Below are positions 48,593 to 57,479 of a DNA stretch of 64,000 nt, in pieces. This stretch comes from Luteimonas vadosa (lineage in GTDB: Bacteria > Pseudomonadota > Gammaproteobacteria > Xanthomonadales > Xanthomonadaceae): assembly GCF_039543545.1 (NCBI RefSeq), contig NZ_BAABJY010000002.1, positions 310,001-374,000 of the forward strand, in the 5' to 3' direction. The notes below the pieces were generated by a model. It had not been told where the DNA came from and made no database searches. It saw only the letters and a program-made list of their open reading frames with translations. Position numbers and translations under genes: made by a program. Each line of letters begins with the position of its first letter. Position 1 is the stretch's first letter.

Positions 48593-49942
48593 ATGCCCAA
48601 CGATTCCCACGCCATTCCCACCAACCTGCGGGTCATCCCCAGGGACCAGCACCCCGTTTCCCGCAAGGGCATCAGCCAGAATGCGCTGCGGGTGCTGTAC
48701 CGCCTGCGCGAGGGGGGGCACCAGGCCTTCCTCGTCGGGGGCGCCGTGCGCGACCTGCTGGTCGGCGGGCACCCCAAGGACTTCGACGTCGCCACCGACG
48801 CCACGCCGGAGCAGGTCAAGCACCTGTTCCGCAACTGCCGGCTGATCGGCCGCCGTTTCCGCCTGGCGCACGTGGTGTTCGGCCGCGAGATCATCGAGGT
48901 CGCCACCTTCCGCGCCAATGTCGACGACGGCAGCGGCGACCGCCAGGTCCACGACGGCGGCCGCCTGCTGCGCGACAACGTCTACGGCAACATCCAGGAC
49001 GACGCGGTGCGGCGCGACTTCACCGCCAACGCGCTGTACTACACGGTCGAGGATTTCTCCATCCACGATTACGTCGGCGGCTACGAGGACGTCCAGAACC
49101 GCCTCCTGAGGCTGATCGGCGATCCGGAGGCGCGCTACCGCGAGGACCCGGTGCGGATGCTGCGCGCGGTGCGGCTGGCCGCCAAGCTGGATTTCCGCAT
49201 CGAGGCCGGCAGCGCGGCGCCGATCCCCGAGCTCGCGCCGCTGCTGGCCGAAGCCGCGCCCGCGCGGTTGTTCGAGGAATGCCTGAAGATGTTCCTGTCC
49301 GGCCACGCCGTCGCCAGTTTCGAAGGCCTGGAGCGCCATGGGCTGCTCCCGTCGCTGCTGCCGGAGACGGGCGCCGCGCTCGCCGCGAACCGCAGCGGCG
49401 CTTTGCGCCGGATGATCATCGAGGGGTTGCGCAACACCGACGAGCGGGTGGCGGCCGAGGAGCCCGTTTCCCCGGCATTCCTGTTCGCCCTGCTGCTGTG
49501 GCCGGCGTATTGCCGCACCCTGATCGCGTTGCAGGGCGAGGGCGTGCACGCCGCCGAGGCCCAGCGCCGGGCCGCCGACCGCACCACCGTCCACCAGCTC
49601 GACACCATCGCGCTGCCGCGCCGGTTCTCGCTGCCGATGCAGGAAATCTGGCTGCTGCAGACCCGCTTCCCACTGCGCCAGCGCAAGCGGGTGATGCGGA
49701 CGCTCGCGCACCCGCGTTTCCGCGCGGCGTACGACTTCCTGGTGCTGCGCCAGTCGGCTTCGGAGGGCCATGCCGAGGACGTGGCGTTCTGGCGAGAGGC
49801 GCAGGACGACCCGGACCACGCCATCGCCGCACATCCCGATGCCGCGCCGGACACGTCCGATCCCGCGCCGGAAGACGGGGAGCCATCGTCGCCCCGCAAG
49901 CGCCGACGGAGGCGTCGTCGCGGTCCGGCCACCGCGGGATGA
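48593..49942 (+). CDS. pcnB: Poly(A) polymerase I
   Basis: A 449-residue class II nucleotidyltransferase that adds 3' poly(A) tails and so marks RNAs for decay. It has LVGGAVRDLLVG, DFDVATDATPEQ with the metal aspartates, RRDFTANALYY and RYREDPVRMLRAVR. The C-terminus is the Arg-rich tail (SPRKRRRRRRRRG) usual for PcnB rather than CCA-adding enzymes. Its stop overlaps the folK start as ATGA. Confidence 0.95.
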   Translation: MPNDSHAIPTNLRVIPRDQHPVSRKGISQNALRVLYRLREGGHQAFLVGGAVRDLLVGGHPKDFDVATDATPEQVKHLFRNCRLIGRRFRLAHVVFGREIIEVATFRANVDDGSGDRQVHDGGRLLRDNVYGNIQDDAVRRDFTANALYYTVEDFSIHDYVGGYEDVQNRLLRLIGDPEARYREDPVRMLRAVRLAAKLDFRIEAGSAAPIPELAPLLAEAAPARLFEECLKMFLSGHAVASFEGLERHGLLPSLLPETGAALAANRSGALRRMIIEGLRNTDERVAAEEPVSPAFLFALLLWPAYCRTLIALQGEGVHAAEAQRRAADRTTVHQLDTIALPRRFSLPMQEIWLLQTRFPLRQRKRVMRTLAHPRFRAAYDFLVLRQSASEGHAEDVAFWREAQDDPDHAIAAHPDAAPDTSDPAPEDGEPSSPRKRRRRRRRGPATAG

Positions 49943-50436
49943 GCCCGCTGGTCACCGCCTACATCGGCCTGGGCGGCAATGTGGGCGACCCTGCCGACAC
50001 CTTGCGCGCGGCGTTCCGCTCGATCGACGGCCTGCCCGGCACGCGCGTCACGGCGACGTCCGGGCTGTACCGCACGCCGGCGTGGGGCCGGGAAGAACAG
50101 CCGGATTTCATCAACGCGGTGGCCTGCGTCGCCACGCACCTCCCGGCCCAGGAACTGCTGGCCGGCCTGCTGGATGTCGAGCGCGCCTTCGGCCGCCACC
50201 GCGACCGGGCGCAGGGCCGTTGGGGGCCGCGCGTACTCGACCTCGACCTGTTGTTGTACGGCGACGATGTCATCGATGAGCCCGGCTTGCGCGTGCCGCA
50301 TCCCCACCTCCACGAGCGCGCCTTCGTGCTGGTCCCGCTGGTCGAGGTCGCACCAGGGCTGACGATCCCCGGCATCGGCCGGGCCGATGCGGCCTTGGCG
50401 TCGATGGCCAGCGACGGCATCCAGGCGCTACCCTGA
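49939..50436 (+). CDS. folK: 6-hydroxymethyl-dihydropterin pyrophosphokinase
   Basis: A 165-residue HPPK of folate synthesis. It has YIGLGGNVGDP at the start, FINAV, and the family signature RWGPRVLDLDLLLYG with metal-binding aspartates, then PHPHLHERAFVLVPL. It is translationally coupled to pcnB, the same pcnB-folK-panB order as in E. coli. Confidence 0.96.
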   Translation: MSPLVTAYIGLGGNVGDPADTLRAAFRSIDGLPGTRVTATSGLYRTPAWGREEQPDFINAVACVATHLPAQELLAGLLDVERAFGRHRDRAQGRWGPRVLDLDLLLYGDDVIDEPGLRVPHPHLHERAFVLVPLVEVAPGLTIPGIGRADAALASMASDGIQALP

Positions 50437-50463
50437 CGTTCCACCGCGACGCAGTTGCACGCC

Positions 50464-51282
50464 ATGGCCGCTTCCGACGCCCGCAGACCCATGACCGTGC
50501 CCACGCTGGCGGAAGCCAAGGCGGCGGGTCGCAAGCTGACGATGCTGACCGCCTACGATGCCGGCTTCGCGCGCACGCTCGATGCCGCGGGCGTGGACCT
50601 GCTCCTGGTCGGCGACTCCCTGGGCATGGTCGTGCAGGGACACGATTCGACGCTGCCCGTCCTGGTCGAGGACATCGCCTACCACACCGCCTGCGTGGCC
50701 AAGGGCCTGGAGCGTGCATTGCTCGTCGCGGACCTTCCGTTCCAGGCCGACGCCACGCCCGAGCGCGCGCTCGATGCCGCGACCGAGTTGCTGCAGGCCG
50801 GCGCGCAGATGGTCAAGCTGGAGGGAGCCGGTCCGCACAAGCTGGAGGCGATCCGGTTCCTCGTCGCGCGCGAGATCCCGGTCAGCGCCCACCTGGGCCT
50901 CACGCCCCAGTCGGTGCTGCGGCTGGGTGGCTACAAGGTGCAGGGCAGGGAGGACGATGCCTCCCGGCGCCTGCGCGAGGACGCGCTCGCCGTCGCCGAG
51001 GCCGGGGCGTCGTTGCTGGTGCTCGAATGCGTGCCGTCCGGGCTCGCGAGAGCGATCACCCAGGCCAGCCCCATACCGACCATCGGCATCGGCGCCGGAC
51101 CGGATTGCGATGGCCAGGTGCTGGTGTTGCATGACTTGCTCGGGCTCGACAGCGGCCATCGCCGGCCCAAGTTCGTCAAGGATTTCTTGGCCGAGGGCGG
51201 CTCGGTGCGCGGCGCGGTGGAAGCCTTCGTTGAAGCGGTGCACGCCGGCCGCTTCCCCGATGGCGCGCACTCGTACGAATAG
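50464..51282 (+). CDS. panB: 3-methyl-2-oxobutanoate hydroxymethyltransferase
   Basis: A 272-residue ketopantoate hydroxymethyltransferase, the first committed step of pantothenate synthesis. It has MLTAYDAGFAR, VGDSLGMVVQGH (metal Asp), the catalytic Glu region ECVPSGLA, and IGIGAGPDCDGQVLVLHD. ATG 50464 gives the common length. It is followed by panC and panD. Confidence 0.96.
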   Translation: MAASDARRPMTVPTLAEAKAAGRKLTMLTAYDAGFARTLDAAGVDLLLVGDSLGMVVQGHDSTLPVLVEDIAYHTACVAKGLERALLVADLPFQADATPERALDAATELLQAGAQMVKLEGAGPHKLEAIRFLVAREIPVSAHLGLTPQSVLRLGGYKVQGREDDASRRLREDALAVAEAGASLLVLECVPSGLARAITQASPIPTIGIGAGPDCDGQVLVLHDLLGLDSGHRRPKFVKDFLAEGGSVRGAVEAFVEAVHAGRFPDGAHSYE

Positions 51283-51323
51283 GCGATGCCTGCAGGAACG
51301 CGCCTTTGGTCGGACGGCTCGTC

Positions 51324-52175
51324 GTGATCGAAACGATCACGACCCTGCCGGAGCTGCGTGACCGCATCGCCGGCTGGAAACGCGCCGGCCTGCGCGTCGG
51401 CTTCGTGCCCACGATGGGCAACCTGCATGCCGGCCACCAGTCCCTGGTCGGGATCGCGCGCGGCGCAGCCGACCGGGTGGTGGCGAGCGTGTTCGTGAAT
51501 CCCACCCAGTTCGGTCCCGCCGAGGACTTCGCCCGCTATCCGCGTACGCCGGAATCGGATGCGAACGGGTTGGCCTCGGCCGGCTGCGACGTGTTGTGGC
51601 TGCCCTCGCCGGAAACGATGTATCCGCTCGGAATCGACAATGCGGTGCTGGTCCGCGTGCCGGGCATCACCGACGTCCTCGACGGCGCGCATCGCCCCGG
51701 CCACTTCGACGGCGTCTGCACCGTGGTCGCGCGGCTGTTCAACCAGGTCGGTCCGGACGTGGCCGTGTTCGGGCGGAAGGATTACCAGCAGCTGGCCGTG
51801 ATCCGCCACATGGTGGCCGACCTCGCGTTTCCGATCGAGGTCCTGGCGGGCGAGACCGTACGCGAGGGCGACGGCCTGGCAATGAGTTCACGCAACCAGT
51901 ACCTCTCCGCGGAGGAACGCGCCATCGCGCCGGAGGTGCACCGTACGCTGCTGGCCATGGCGGCCGACCATGGCAGGGGCGTGGAACCCGCGGCCCTGGA
52001 GGCCGAGGCGGTGTCCCGGCTGGAGGCGGCAGGTTTCGTCGTCGACTACGCCGTCGTCCGCACCCCGGGGCTGATGCAACCCGTGGCGGGCGAGCCGGGC
52101 CCGCGCGTGGCGCTGGTCGCGGCGCGGCTCGGCGGTACCCGCTTGATCGACAACCTGGAGTTCACCGGCGCATAG
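51324..52175 (+). CDS. panC: Pantothenate synthetase
   Basis: A 283-residue ATP-dependent ligase joining pantoate and beta-alanine. It has the HxGH-type PTMGNLHAGH (29-38), VFVNPTQFGPAED, GRKDYQQ and the KMSKS-like MSSRN. GTG 51324 with GGACGG upstream gives exactly the E. coli length (283); TTG 51306 is an alternative. The gap to panB is 41 bp. Confidence 0.95.
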   Translation: MIETITTLPELRDRIAGWKRAGLRVGFVPTMGNLHAGHQSLVGIARGAADRVVASVFVNPTQFGPAEDFARYPRTPESDANGLASAGCDVLWLPSPETMYPLGIDNAVLVRVPGITDVLDGAHRPGHFDGVCTVVARLFNQVGPDVAVFGRKDYQQLAVIRHMVADLAFPIEVLAGETVREGDGLAMSSRNQYLSAEERAIAPEVHRTLLAMAADHGRGVEPAALEAEAVSRLEAAGFVVDYAVVRTPGLMQPVAGEPGPRVALVAARLGGTRLIDNLEFTGA

Positions 52176-52346
52176 GCAGGCGCCGATGGCCCCCGGCAAG
52201 CTGCTGGAGCCTGTCGCGGATGCATCCGTGGCCGCGCTGGCGCCGGGTGGGTGGCGGCGGAACACCATGCAAGCGGGGTTTTCCACCCGTGCCGCTGCCC
52301 CCATCTTGTAAACTCGCCCATCGTTCTGCCTTCCGCGCGCCAAACC

Positions 52347-52727
52347 ATGCAACTGACCCTGCTCAAAGCCAAGATCCACCGCGCCACCATTACCCACGCC
52401 GAGCTGCATTACGAAGGCTCGTGCGCGATCGACGGCCGCCTGCTGGACATCGCCGGCATCCGCGAGTACGAGCGCGTGGAGATCTACAACATCAACAACG
52501 GGGCGCGTTTCGCCACCTATGCCATCCGCGGCGAGGAAGGCAGCGGGATGATCTCCGTCAATGGCGCCGCCGCGCACATGGCCGAGCCGGGCGACCTGGT
52601 CATCATCTGCGCCTATGGCAGCTGCGACGAGGCCGAGGCGGCGAAATTCAAGCCGACCCTGGTCTACGTGGATCGCCAGAACAAGCTCACCCACACGAAC
52701 ACCTCGATCCCCGCGCAGGCGGCCTGA
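52347..52727 (+). CDS. panD: Aspartate 1-decarboxylase proenzyme
   Basis: A 126-residue pyruvoyl enzyme making beta-alanine. The self-cleavage site Gly24-Ser25 (YEGSCAIDG) yields the pyruvoyl group. Catalytic segments KIHRATIT and YNINNGARF are present. The 171-bp gap after panC holds a weak -10 (TAAACT, 52309-52314) and no Shine-Dalgarno is visible before the ATG. pgi follows after 6 bp. Confidence 0.96.
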   Translation: MQLTLLKAKIHRATITHAELHYEGSCAIDGRLLDIAGIREYERVEIYNINNGARFATYAIRGEEGSGMISVNGAAAHMAEPGDLVIICAYGSCDEAEAAKFKPTLVYVDRQNKLTHTNTSIPAQAA

Positions 52728-52733
52728 ACCCGG

Positions 52734-54242
52734 ATGGCCGCCTGGCTAGAGCCGCTGCACGCGCAGGCGCGGCGGATGGGGAACGCCACGCTACGTGGGC
52801 TGGTCGATGACGACCCCGCCCGTGCCGGCGACTTTTCGCTGCGTGTCGGGCCGATCCACGCCAACTTCGCCCGCCAGCGCATGGATCGGGAGGCGCTTGG
52901 GGCGCTGCTGGGCGTCGCCGGGGACATGGCCTTGCCCGTGGCGATGCGGGCGCTGTTCGACGGTGCGACCGTCAATGTTTCAGAGCAGCGCCCGGCACTG
53001 CACACGGCGCTGCGCTCCGGATTGGGCCAGGGCGAGATCGCCACCCGGGCGCGCGGCCAGGCCCGCGCCGCGCACGAGCGCATGGCGGATTCGATCGCCA
53101 CGCTCGAGGCCTCGGAGGTCACCGATATCGTCAATGTCGGTATCGGCGGGTCGGACCTCGGGCCAAGGCTCTCCGTCGACGCGCTGAAGGATTGGCGTAC
53201 CGGCCGCTTCCGCTTGCACTTCGTGGGCAATGTGGACGCCAGCGAAGCCGGGCACGTGCTGGACGGCCTCGACCCGCGGCGGACCGCCGTGGTCCTGGTG
53301 TCAAAGAGCTTCGGCACGCAGGAAACCCTGCTCAACGGCGCGATCCTGCGCGACTGGCTCGGAAGCGGGGATCGCATGCATGCGGTCAGCGCGAACGTGG
53401 CGGCGGCCGTGGCGTTCGGCATCGATCCGGGACGCGTGTTGCCGATGTGGGACTGGGTCGGCGGTCGCTACTCGCTATGGTCGACCGTGGGCTTCAGCAT
53501 CGCGGCGGCCATCGGGATGCAGGGATTCGATGGCTTCCTCGGCGGGGCGGCGGAAATGGATGCCCATGCGCTGGAATCTCCGGTGGAGGCGAACCTGCCG
53601 CTCCGGCACGCCCTGACCGCTGTCTGGAACCGCAACATCCTGGGCTTGCCGACGCAGGCGGTGCTGCCCTACGACCAGCGATTGGCGCTGTTTCCTGCCT
53701 ACCTGCAGCAACTTGTGATGGAGAGCCTCGGCAAATCGGTCCGAACGGACGGTTCGCCCGTGGCCACCGCGACCGTGCCGGTGTTGTGGGGAGGGGCAGG
53801 GACCAATGCCCAGCACAGTTTCTTCCAGGCCTTGCACCAGGGCACGGACGTCGTGCCGGCCGATTTCATCGGGGTAGTCCACCCCGCGCATGGGCATTCG
53901 GGGAGTCATGCCGTCCTCCTCGCGAACCTGCTGGCGCAGTCCGAGGCGCTCGCGAATGGGTGCGCCGACGGGGACCCGCAAAAGGCCTATCCGGGCAATC
54001 GTCCCTCGACGGTGCTGCTGCTGGATGCCTTGACCCCGCGTTCCTTGGGCGCGCTGATCGCCCTTTACGAGCACAGCGTCTACCTGCAGGCGACCATGTG
54101 GGGCATCAATGCCTTCGATCAGTGGGGCGTGGAGCTCGGGAAACGGATTGCCGGAGACCTGCTGCCCGCGGTCTCGGGGAAAGGCGAAGCGCGGGACCCT
54201 GTGACCCGGGCGTTGCTGGCGGAGATCCACGGCCACGGGTGA
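52734..54242 (+). CDS. pgi: Glucose-6-phosphate isomerase
   Basis: A 502-residue PGI interconverting glucose-6-P and fructose-6-P. It has VNVGIGGSDLGP, the phosphate loop VSKSFGTQET, GGRYSLWS, and the C-terminal signature NAFDQWGVELGK with catalytic Lys. In the usual MESNGK motif Asn is replaced by Leu (MESLGK). It is only 6 bp after panD, so the vitamin and glycolysis genes are probably cotranscribed. Confidence 0.96.
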   Translation: MAAWLEPLHAQARRMGNATLRGLVDDDPARAGDFSLRVGPIHANFARQRMDREALGALLGVAGDMALPVAMRALFDGATVNVSEQRPALHTALRSGLGQGEIATRARGQARAAHERMADSIATLEASEVTDIVNVGIGGSDLGPRLSVDALKDWRTGRFRLHFVGNVDASEAGHVLDGLDPRRTAVVLVSKSFGTQETLLNGAILRDWLGSGDRMHAVSANVAAAVAFGIDPGRVLPMWDWVGGRYSLWSTVGFSIAAAIGMQGFDGFLGGAAEMDAHALESPVEANLPLRHALTAVWNRNILGLPTQAVLPYDQRLALFPAYLQQLVMESLGKSVRTDGSPVATATVPVLWGGAGTNAQHSFFQALHQGTDVVPADFIGVVHPAHGHSGSHAVLLANLLAQSEALANGCADGDPQKAYPGNRPSTVLLLDALTPRSLGALIALYEHSVYLQATMWGINAFDQWGVELGKRIAGDLLPAVSGKGEARDPVTRALLAEIHGHG

Positions 54243-54312
54243 TCGTGGCCGGCAAGGTGCCGCTGGCGCATGAGCTTGCGCAGGTCGTCGGGGCGCGCCC
54301 GCGCGTCCCTTG

Positions 54313-55389
54313 CTAATGGACGCCGTGGCGCCCAAGCGCCCAGAGGACGTGCTCGCGCACCACGGGGTCCTCGATCTCCCGGCGCGATGCCAGCGCCGCG
54401 ACGGTTCCAGGTGACGTCGGCGCATTCCCCAGCGCCACCGCGAGGTTGCGCAACCAGCGCCGGTAACCGCTGCGGCGAATCGCGGAGCCTTCGGTCCGCC
54501 GCATGAACTCCGCCTCGCTCCAGGCGAACAGGTCGGCGAGCGACGCGGTGTCGAGGTCGTTGCGGGCACGGAAGCCTGGTTCGTCGGTACGCCGGGCGAA
54601 CTTGTTCCATGGGCACACCAACTGGCAGTCGTCGCAACCGAAGATGCGGTTGCCGATCAGCGGCCGCAGGGCCTCGTCGATCGCGCCCTCGTGCTCGATG
54701 GTGAGGTAGCTGATGCAGCGGCGTGCATCCAGGCGGTGTGGCGCGGTGATCGCCCCGGTGGGGCAAACCTCGATGCAGCGCGTGCAGGTGCCGCAATGCG
54801 CCGAGGCGGGCGGGTCGACGGGCAGGGGAAGGTCGACGTAGATCTCGCCCAGGAAGAACCAGGACCCGCCGTGGCGGTCGATCAGGCAGGTGTGCTTGCC
54901 GATCCAGCCCAGGCCGGCATCGCGCGCCAACGCGCGCTCCAGCACCGGCGCCGAGTCCACGAACACGCGGTGCCCGAACGGCCCGATCTCGCCGGCAATG
55001 CGATCGGCCAGCGCCTGCAATCGCTTGCGCATCAGTTTGTGGTAATCCCGGCCCAGGGCGTAACGCGCGACGTAGGCGCGTGTCCCGTCACCGAGCGTCC
55101 GCCAGGCCTGCGCGTCGTCCTGGCCGTAATCGAGTCCGACCGAGATCACCCGCACGGTCCCCGGCACCAGTTCGCGCGGCCGGGAGCGCTTGTCGCCATG
55201 GCGCGCCATCCAGTGCATCGAACCGTACAGACCCTTCGCCAGCCAGTCGCGAAGGTGGCGTTCGTCCTCGCCGAGGTCGATCCCGGCGATGCCGCAACGC
55301 TGGAAGCCGCCTTCGCGTGCCCATGCCTTGACCTGCATGGCAAGCGCGGATGGATCGGCGCGGCGGGGAGTGGAGGCGGCGGAGGACAC
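54313..55389 (-). CDS. queG: Epoxyqueuosine reductase QueG
   Basis: A 358-residue cobalamin- and Fe-S-dependent enzyme that reduces epoxyqueuosine to queuosine in tRNA. Two [4Fe-4S] sets are visible (HCGTCTRCIEVCPTGAI and CDDCQLVCPWN), with the catalytic Asp region VDSAPVLERALA upstream. The GTG start (55389) keeps the usual residues before KAWAREGGFQ; ATG 55338 would truncate them. It is divergent from nnr as in E. coli. An overlapping -10 (TATACT) lies 10 nt before the start. Confidence 0.93.
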   Translation of the reverse strand: MSSAASTPRRADPSALAMQVKAWAREGGFQRCGIAGIDLGEDERHLRDWLAKGLYGSMHWMARHGDKRSRPRELVPGTVRVISVGLDYGQDDAQAWRTLGDGTRAYVARYALGRDYHKLMRKRLQALADRIAGEIGPFGHRVFVDSAPVLERALARDAGLGWIGKHTCLIDRHGGSWFFLGEIYVDLPLPVDPPASAHCGTCTRCIEVCPTGAITAPHRLDARRCISYLTIEHEGAIDEALRPLIGNRIFGCDDCQLVCPWNKFARRTDEPGFRARNDLDTASLADLFAWSEAEFMRRTEGSAIRRSGYRRWLRNLAVALGNAPTSPGTVAALASRREIEDPVVREHVLWALGRHGVH

Positions 55390-55399
55390 GGTGTGGCGA

Positions 55400-55409
55400 A
55401 GTATAGAAT
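55400..55409. promoter_or_regulatory. Overlapping divergent -10 elements (queG / nnr)
   Basis: AGTATAGAAT gives TATACT on the minus strand toward queG and TATAGA/TAGAAT on the plus strand toward nnr. The plus hexamer TAGAAT ends 7 nt before the nnr GTG, so both transcripts would be leaderless or nearly so. Confidence 0.5.
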
Positions 55410-55416
55410 CGGCGCG

Positions 55417-56904
55417 GTGAACAGGCCTGCCGAACCGATCGCCTTGTACGACATCGCGTCGATGCGCGACCTCGAGGCGCGCGAGACGGCGGCGCTCGAT
55501 GGCGATGCGGGCGTGCTGATGGAGCGCGCCGGCCTCGCGGCCTGGCGTTGCGTGCTGGCGCATTGGCCCGACGCGCAGGCGCTAGTCGTCGCCTGCGGGC
55601 CCGGCAACAACGGTGGCGACGGTTACGTGCTGGCGCGCCATGCCTTGCAAGCGGGTCGCGACGTGCGCGTGCTGCGGCTGGAGGCGCACCTGCCCTCAAG
55701 CGGGTTGGCACGCGGGGCCTGCCAAGCCTATGCGGACGCAGGCGGGCGCATCGAGGGCTTCGACCGCGGCCTCGATGGCTGCGACCTGCTGGTCGATGCG
55801 CTGTTCGGCATCGGCCTGTCGCGGGCGCCCGACGACCAGGTGGCGTCGTGCATCGAGTCGATCAATGCAGCCGGTTGCCCGGTGCTCGCGCTCGACGTGC
55901 CCAGTGGCGTCGATGCCGCGCGCGGAAGCGTCCCGGGAACTGCGGTGCGTGCATCGCGCACCTTGCAGTTCCTGGCCGAGCACGCGGGCTTGCGCACGGG
56001 AGATGCCCTCGACCATGTCGGCGAGCTTTCCCTGGCTACGCTCGATTTGTCCGCTGCCACGCAGGCATCCTGCGCGCCCTCGGCGTTCCTCCTGGGGGCG
56101 GCACACCTGCCCCGGCTTGCGTGGCCACGCCGGCGCAACGCGCACAAGGGGCATTCAGGGCACGTGCTGTGCGTCGGTGGCGATACCGGCAAGGGCGGGG
56201 CGATCCTGTTGTGCGTGGAGGCCGCGCTGCGAGCCGGTTGCGGACTGGCGAGCGTGGCGACGCGCGCCGGGCATGTCGCGGCCGTGCTGGCGCGGCGGCC
56301 CGAAGCGATGGTGCAGGCGGTGGACTCCCCGCCAGACCTCGCCCAACCGCTGCAGGCCGCCGACGTGCTGGCGGTTGGACCGGGGCTGGGCCTTGATGGC
56401 TGGGGCAGGGACCTGTTGGCCGCCTGCCTGGACGGAGGCAAACCGCTGGTGCTCGATGCCGACGCCTTGAACCTGCTCGCCGAATCGCCCCGTGACCTAC
56501 CGCCCGGCACCATCCTCACCCCGCATCCCGGCGAGGCGGGCCGCTTGCTCGGGATCTCCGCGAGCGACGTGCAGGCCGACCGTTTCGGCGCGGTGTCGGC
56601 ACTGTGCGAACGCTTCGGCTGCGTGGTCGTCCTCAAGGGCGCCGGGACCCTGGTCGCCGAGCCCGGAGCGGCACCGTTCGTGATCGGCGCCGGCAATCCC
56701 GGCATGGCGGTCGGCGGCATGGGCGACGTGTTGGCCGGGGTCGTCGCGTCCTTGCGTGCGCAAGGACATGCCGCGATCGACGCCGCGCGCTTCGGGGCCC
56801 TGCTGCACGCCTGCGCCGGCGACCGCGCCAGTGCGCTCGGCGGCGAGCGCGGCCTGCTGCCCAGCGACCTGATGACTCCGCTGCGCGAGCTTTCCAACCC
56901 ATGA
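55417..56904 (+). CDS. nnr: Bifunctional NAD(P)HX epimerase/dehydratase
   Basis: A 495-residue two-domain repair enzyme for hydrated NAD(P)H. The N-terminal YjeF epimerase domain has GPGNNGGDGYV and LDVPSGVDA. The C-terminal ribokinase-like ADP-dependent dehydratase has KGHSGHVLCVGG, TPHPGEAGRLL, and NPGMAVGGMGDVLAG with catalytic Asp. It starts at GTG 55417 with no Shine-Dalgarno. Its stop overlaps tsaE (ATGA). Confidence 0.95.
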   Translation: MNRPAEPIALYDIASMRDLEARETAALDGDAGVLMERAGLAAWRCVLAHWPDAQALVVACGPGNNGGDGYVLARHALQAGRDVRVLRLEAHLPSSGLARGACQAYADAGGRIEGFDRGLDGCDLLVDALFGIGLSRAPDDQVASCIESINAAGCPVLALDVPSGVDAARGSVPGTAVRASRTLQFLAEHAGLRTGDALDHVGELSLATLDLSAATQASCAPSAFLLGAAHLPRLAWPRRRNAHKGHSGHVLCVGGDTGKGGAILLCVEAALRAGCGLASVATRAGHVAAVLARRPEAMVQAVDSPPDLAQPLQAADVLAVGPGLGLDGWGRDLLAACLDGGKPLVLDADALNLLAESPRDLPPGTILTPHPGEAGRLLGISASDVQADRFGAVSALCERFGCVVVLKGAGTLVAEPGAAPFVIGAGNPGMAVGGMGDVLAGVVASLRAQGHAAIDAARFGALLHACAGDRASALGGERGLLPSDLMTPLRELSNP

Positions 56905-57398
56905 GCGAACAATCCACCTTGTCCTTGTACCTGCCGGACGCCGGGGCGACCGATGCGCTCGCCGGCCTGCTGGCGATGACGCAGCCCGAGAGCGCCATCG
57001 TCCACCTGGAGGGTGACCTGGGCGCCGGGAAGTCGACCCTGGCCCGCGCCTGGCTGCGTGCGCTGGGCGTCGATGGGCCGATCCGCAGCCCGACCTACAC
57101 CCTCGTGGAACGCTACCGCCTGCGCGACGGCAGAGAGGCGCTGCACCTGGACCTCTACCGGATCGGCGATGCGGGAGAACTGGAATTCCTGGCGCTGGAC
57201 GATGCAGCGGCAGCGCTCTGGCTCGTCGAATGGCCCGAACGCGGGCTGCGGGCACTACCGCCAGCAGGGCTGCGGGTGGCTTTGGCGGTCGAGGCGGACG
57301 GCCGCCGTTGCCGACTCCATGGACTGGGCAGCGCGGGCGAGCGATGGCTGGCCGATTTGGCGCCACACTGCCGTTTGGGGGCGTTTCCTGAACCGTGA
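56901..57398 (+). CDS. tsaE: tRNA threonylcarbamoyladenosine biosynthesis ATPase TsaE
   Basis: A 165-residue P-loop ATPase of the TsaBDE complex that makes t6A37. Walker A is GDLGAGKST (38-46), followed by the conserved SPTYTLVERY and the HLDLYRI Walker B segment. The nnr-tsaE-amidase-mutL order equals that of E. coli (yjeF-yjeE-amiB-mutL). Confidence 0.95.
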   Translation: MSEQSTLSLYLPDAGATDALAGLLAMTQPESAIVHLEGDLGAGKSTLARAWLRALGVDGPIRSPTYTLVERYRLRDGREALHLDLYRIGDAGELEFLALDDAAAALWLVEWPERGLRALPPAGLRVALAVEADGRRCRLHGLGSAGERWLADLAPHCRLGAFPEP

Positions 57399-57479
57399 CG
57401 GTAGGAAAGTGGGGCAGGCTACGGATTCATAAGGAAAAAACGGTTGCAAAGGCGGACCGTTGGTGCTTGACTAGCCCTC

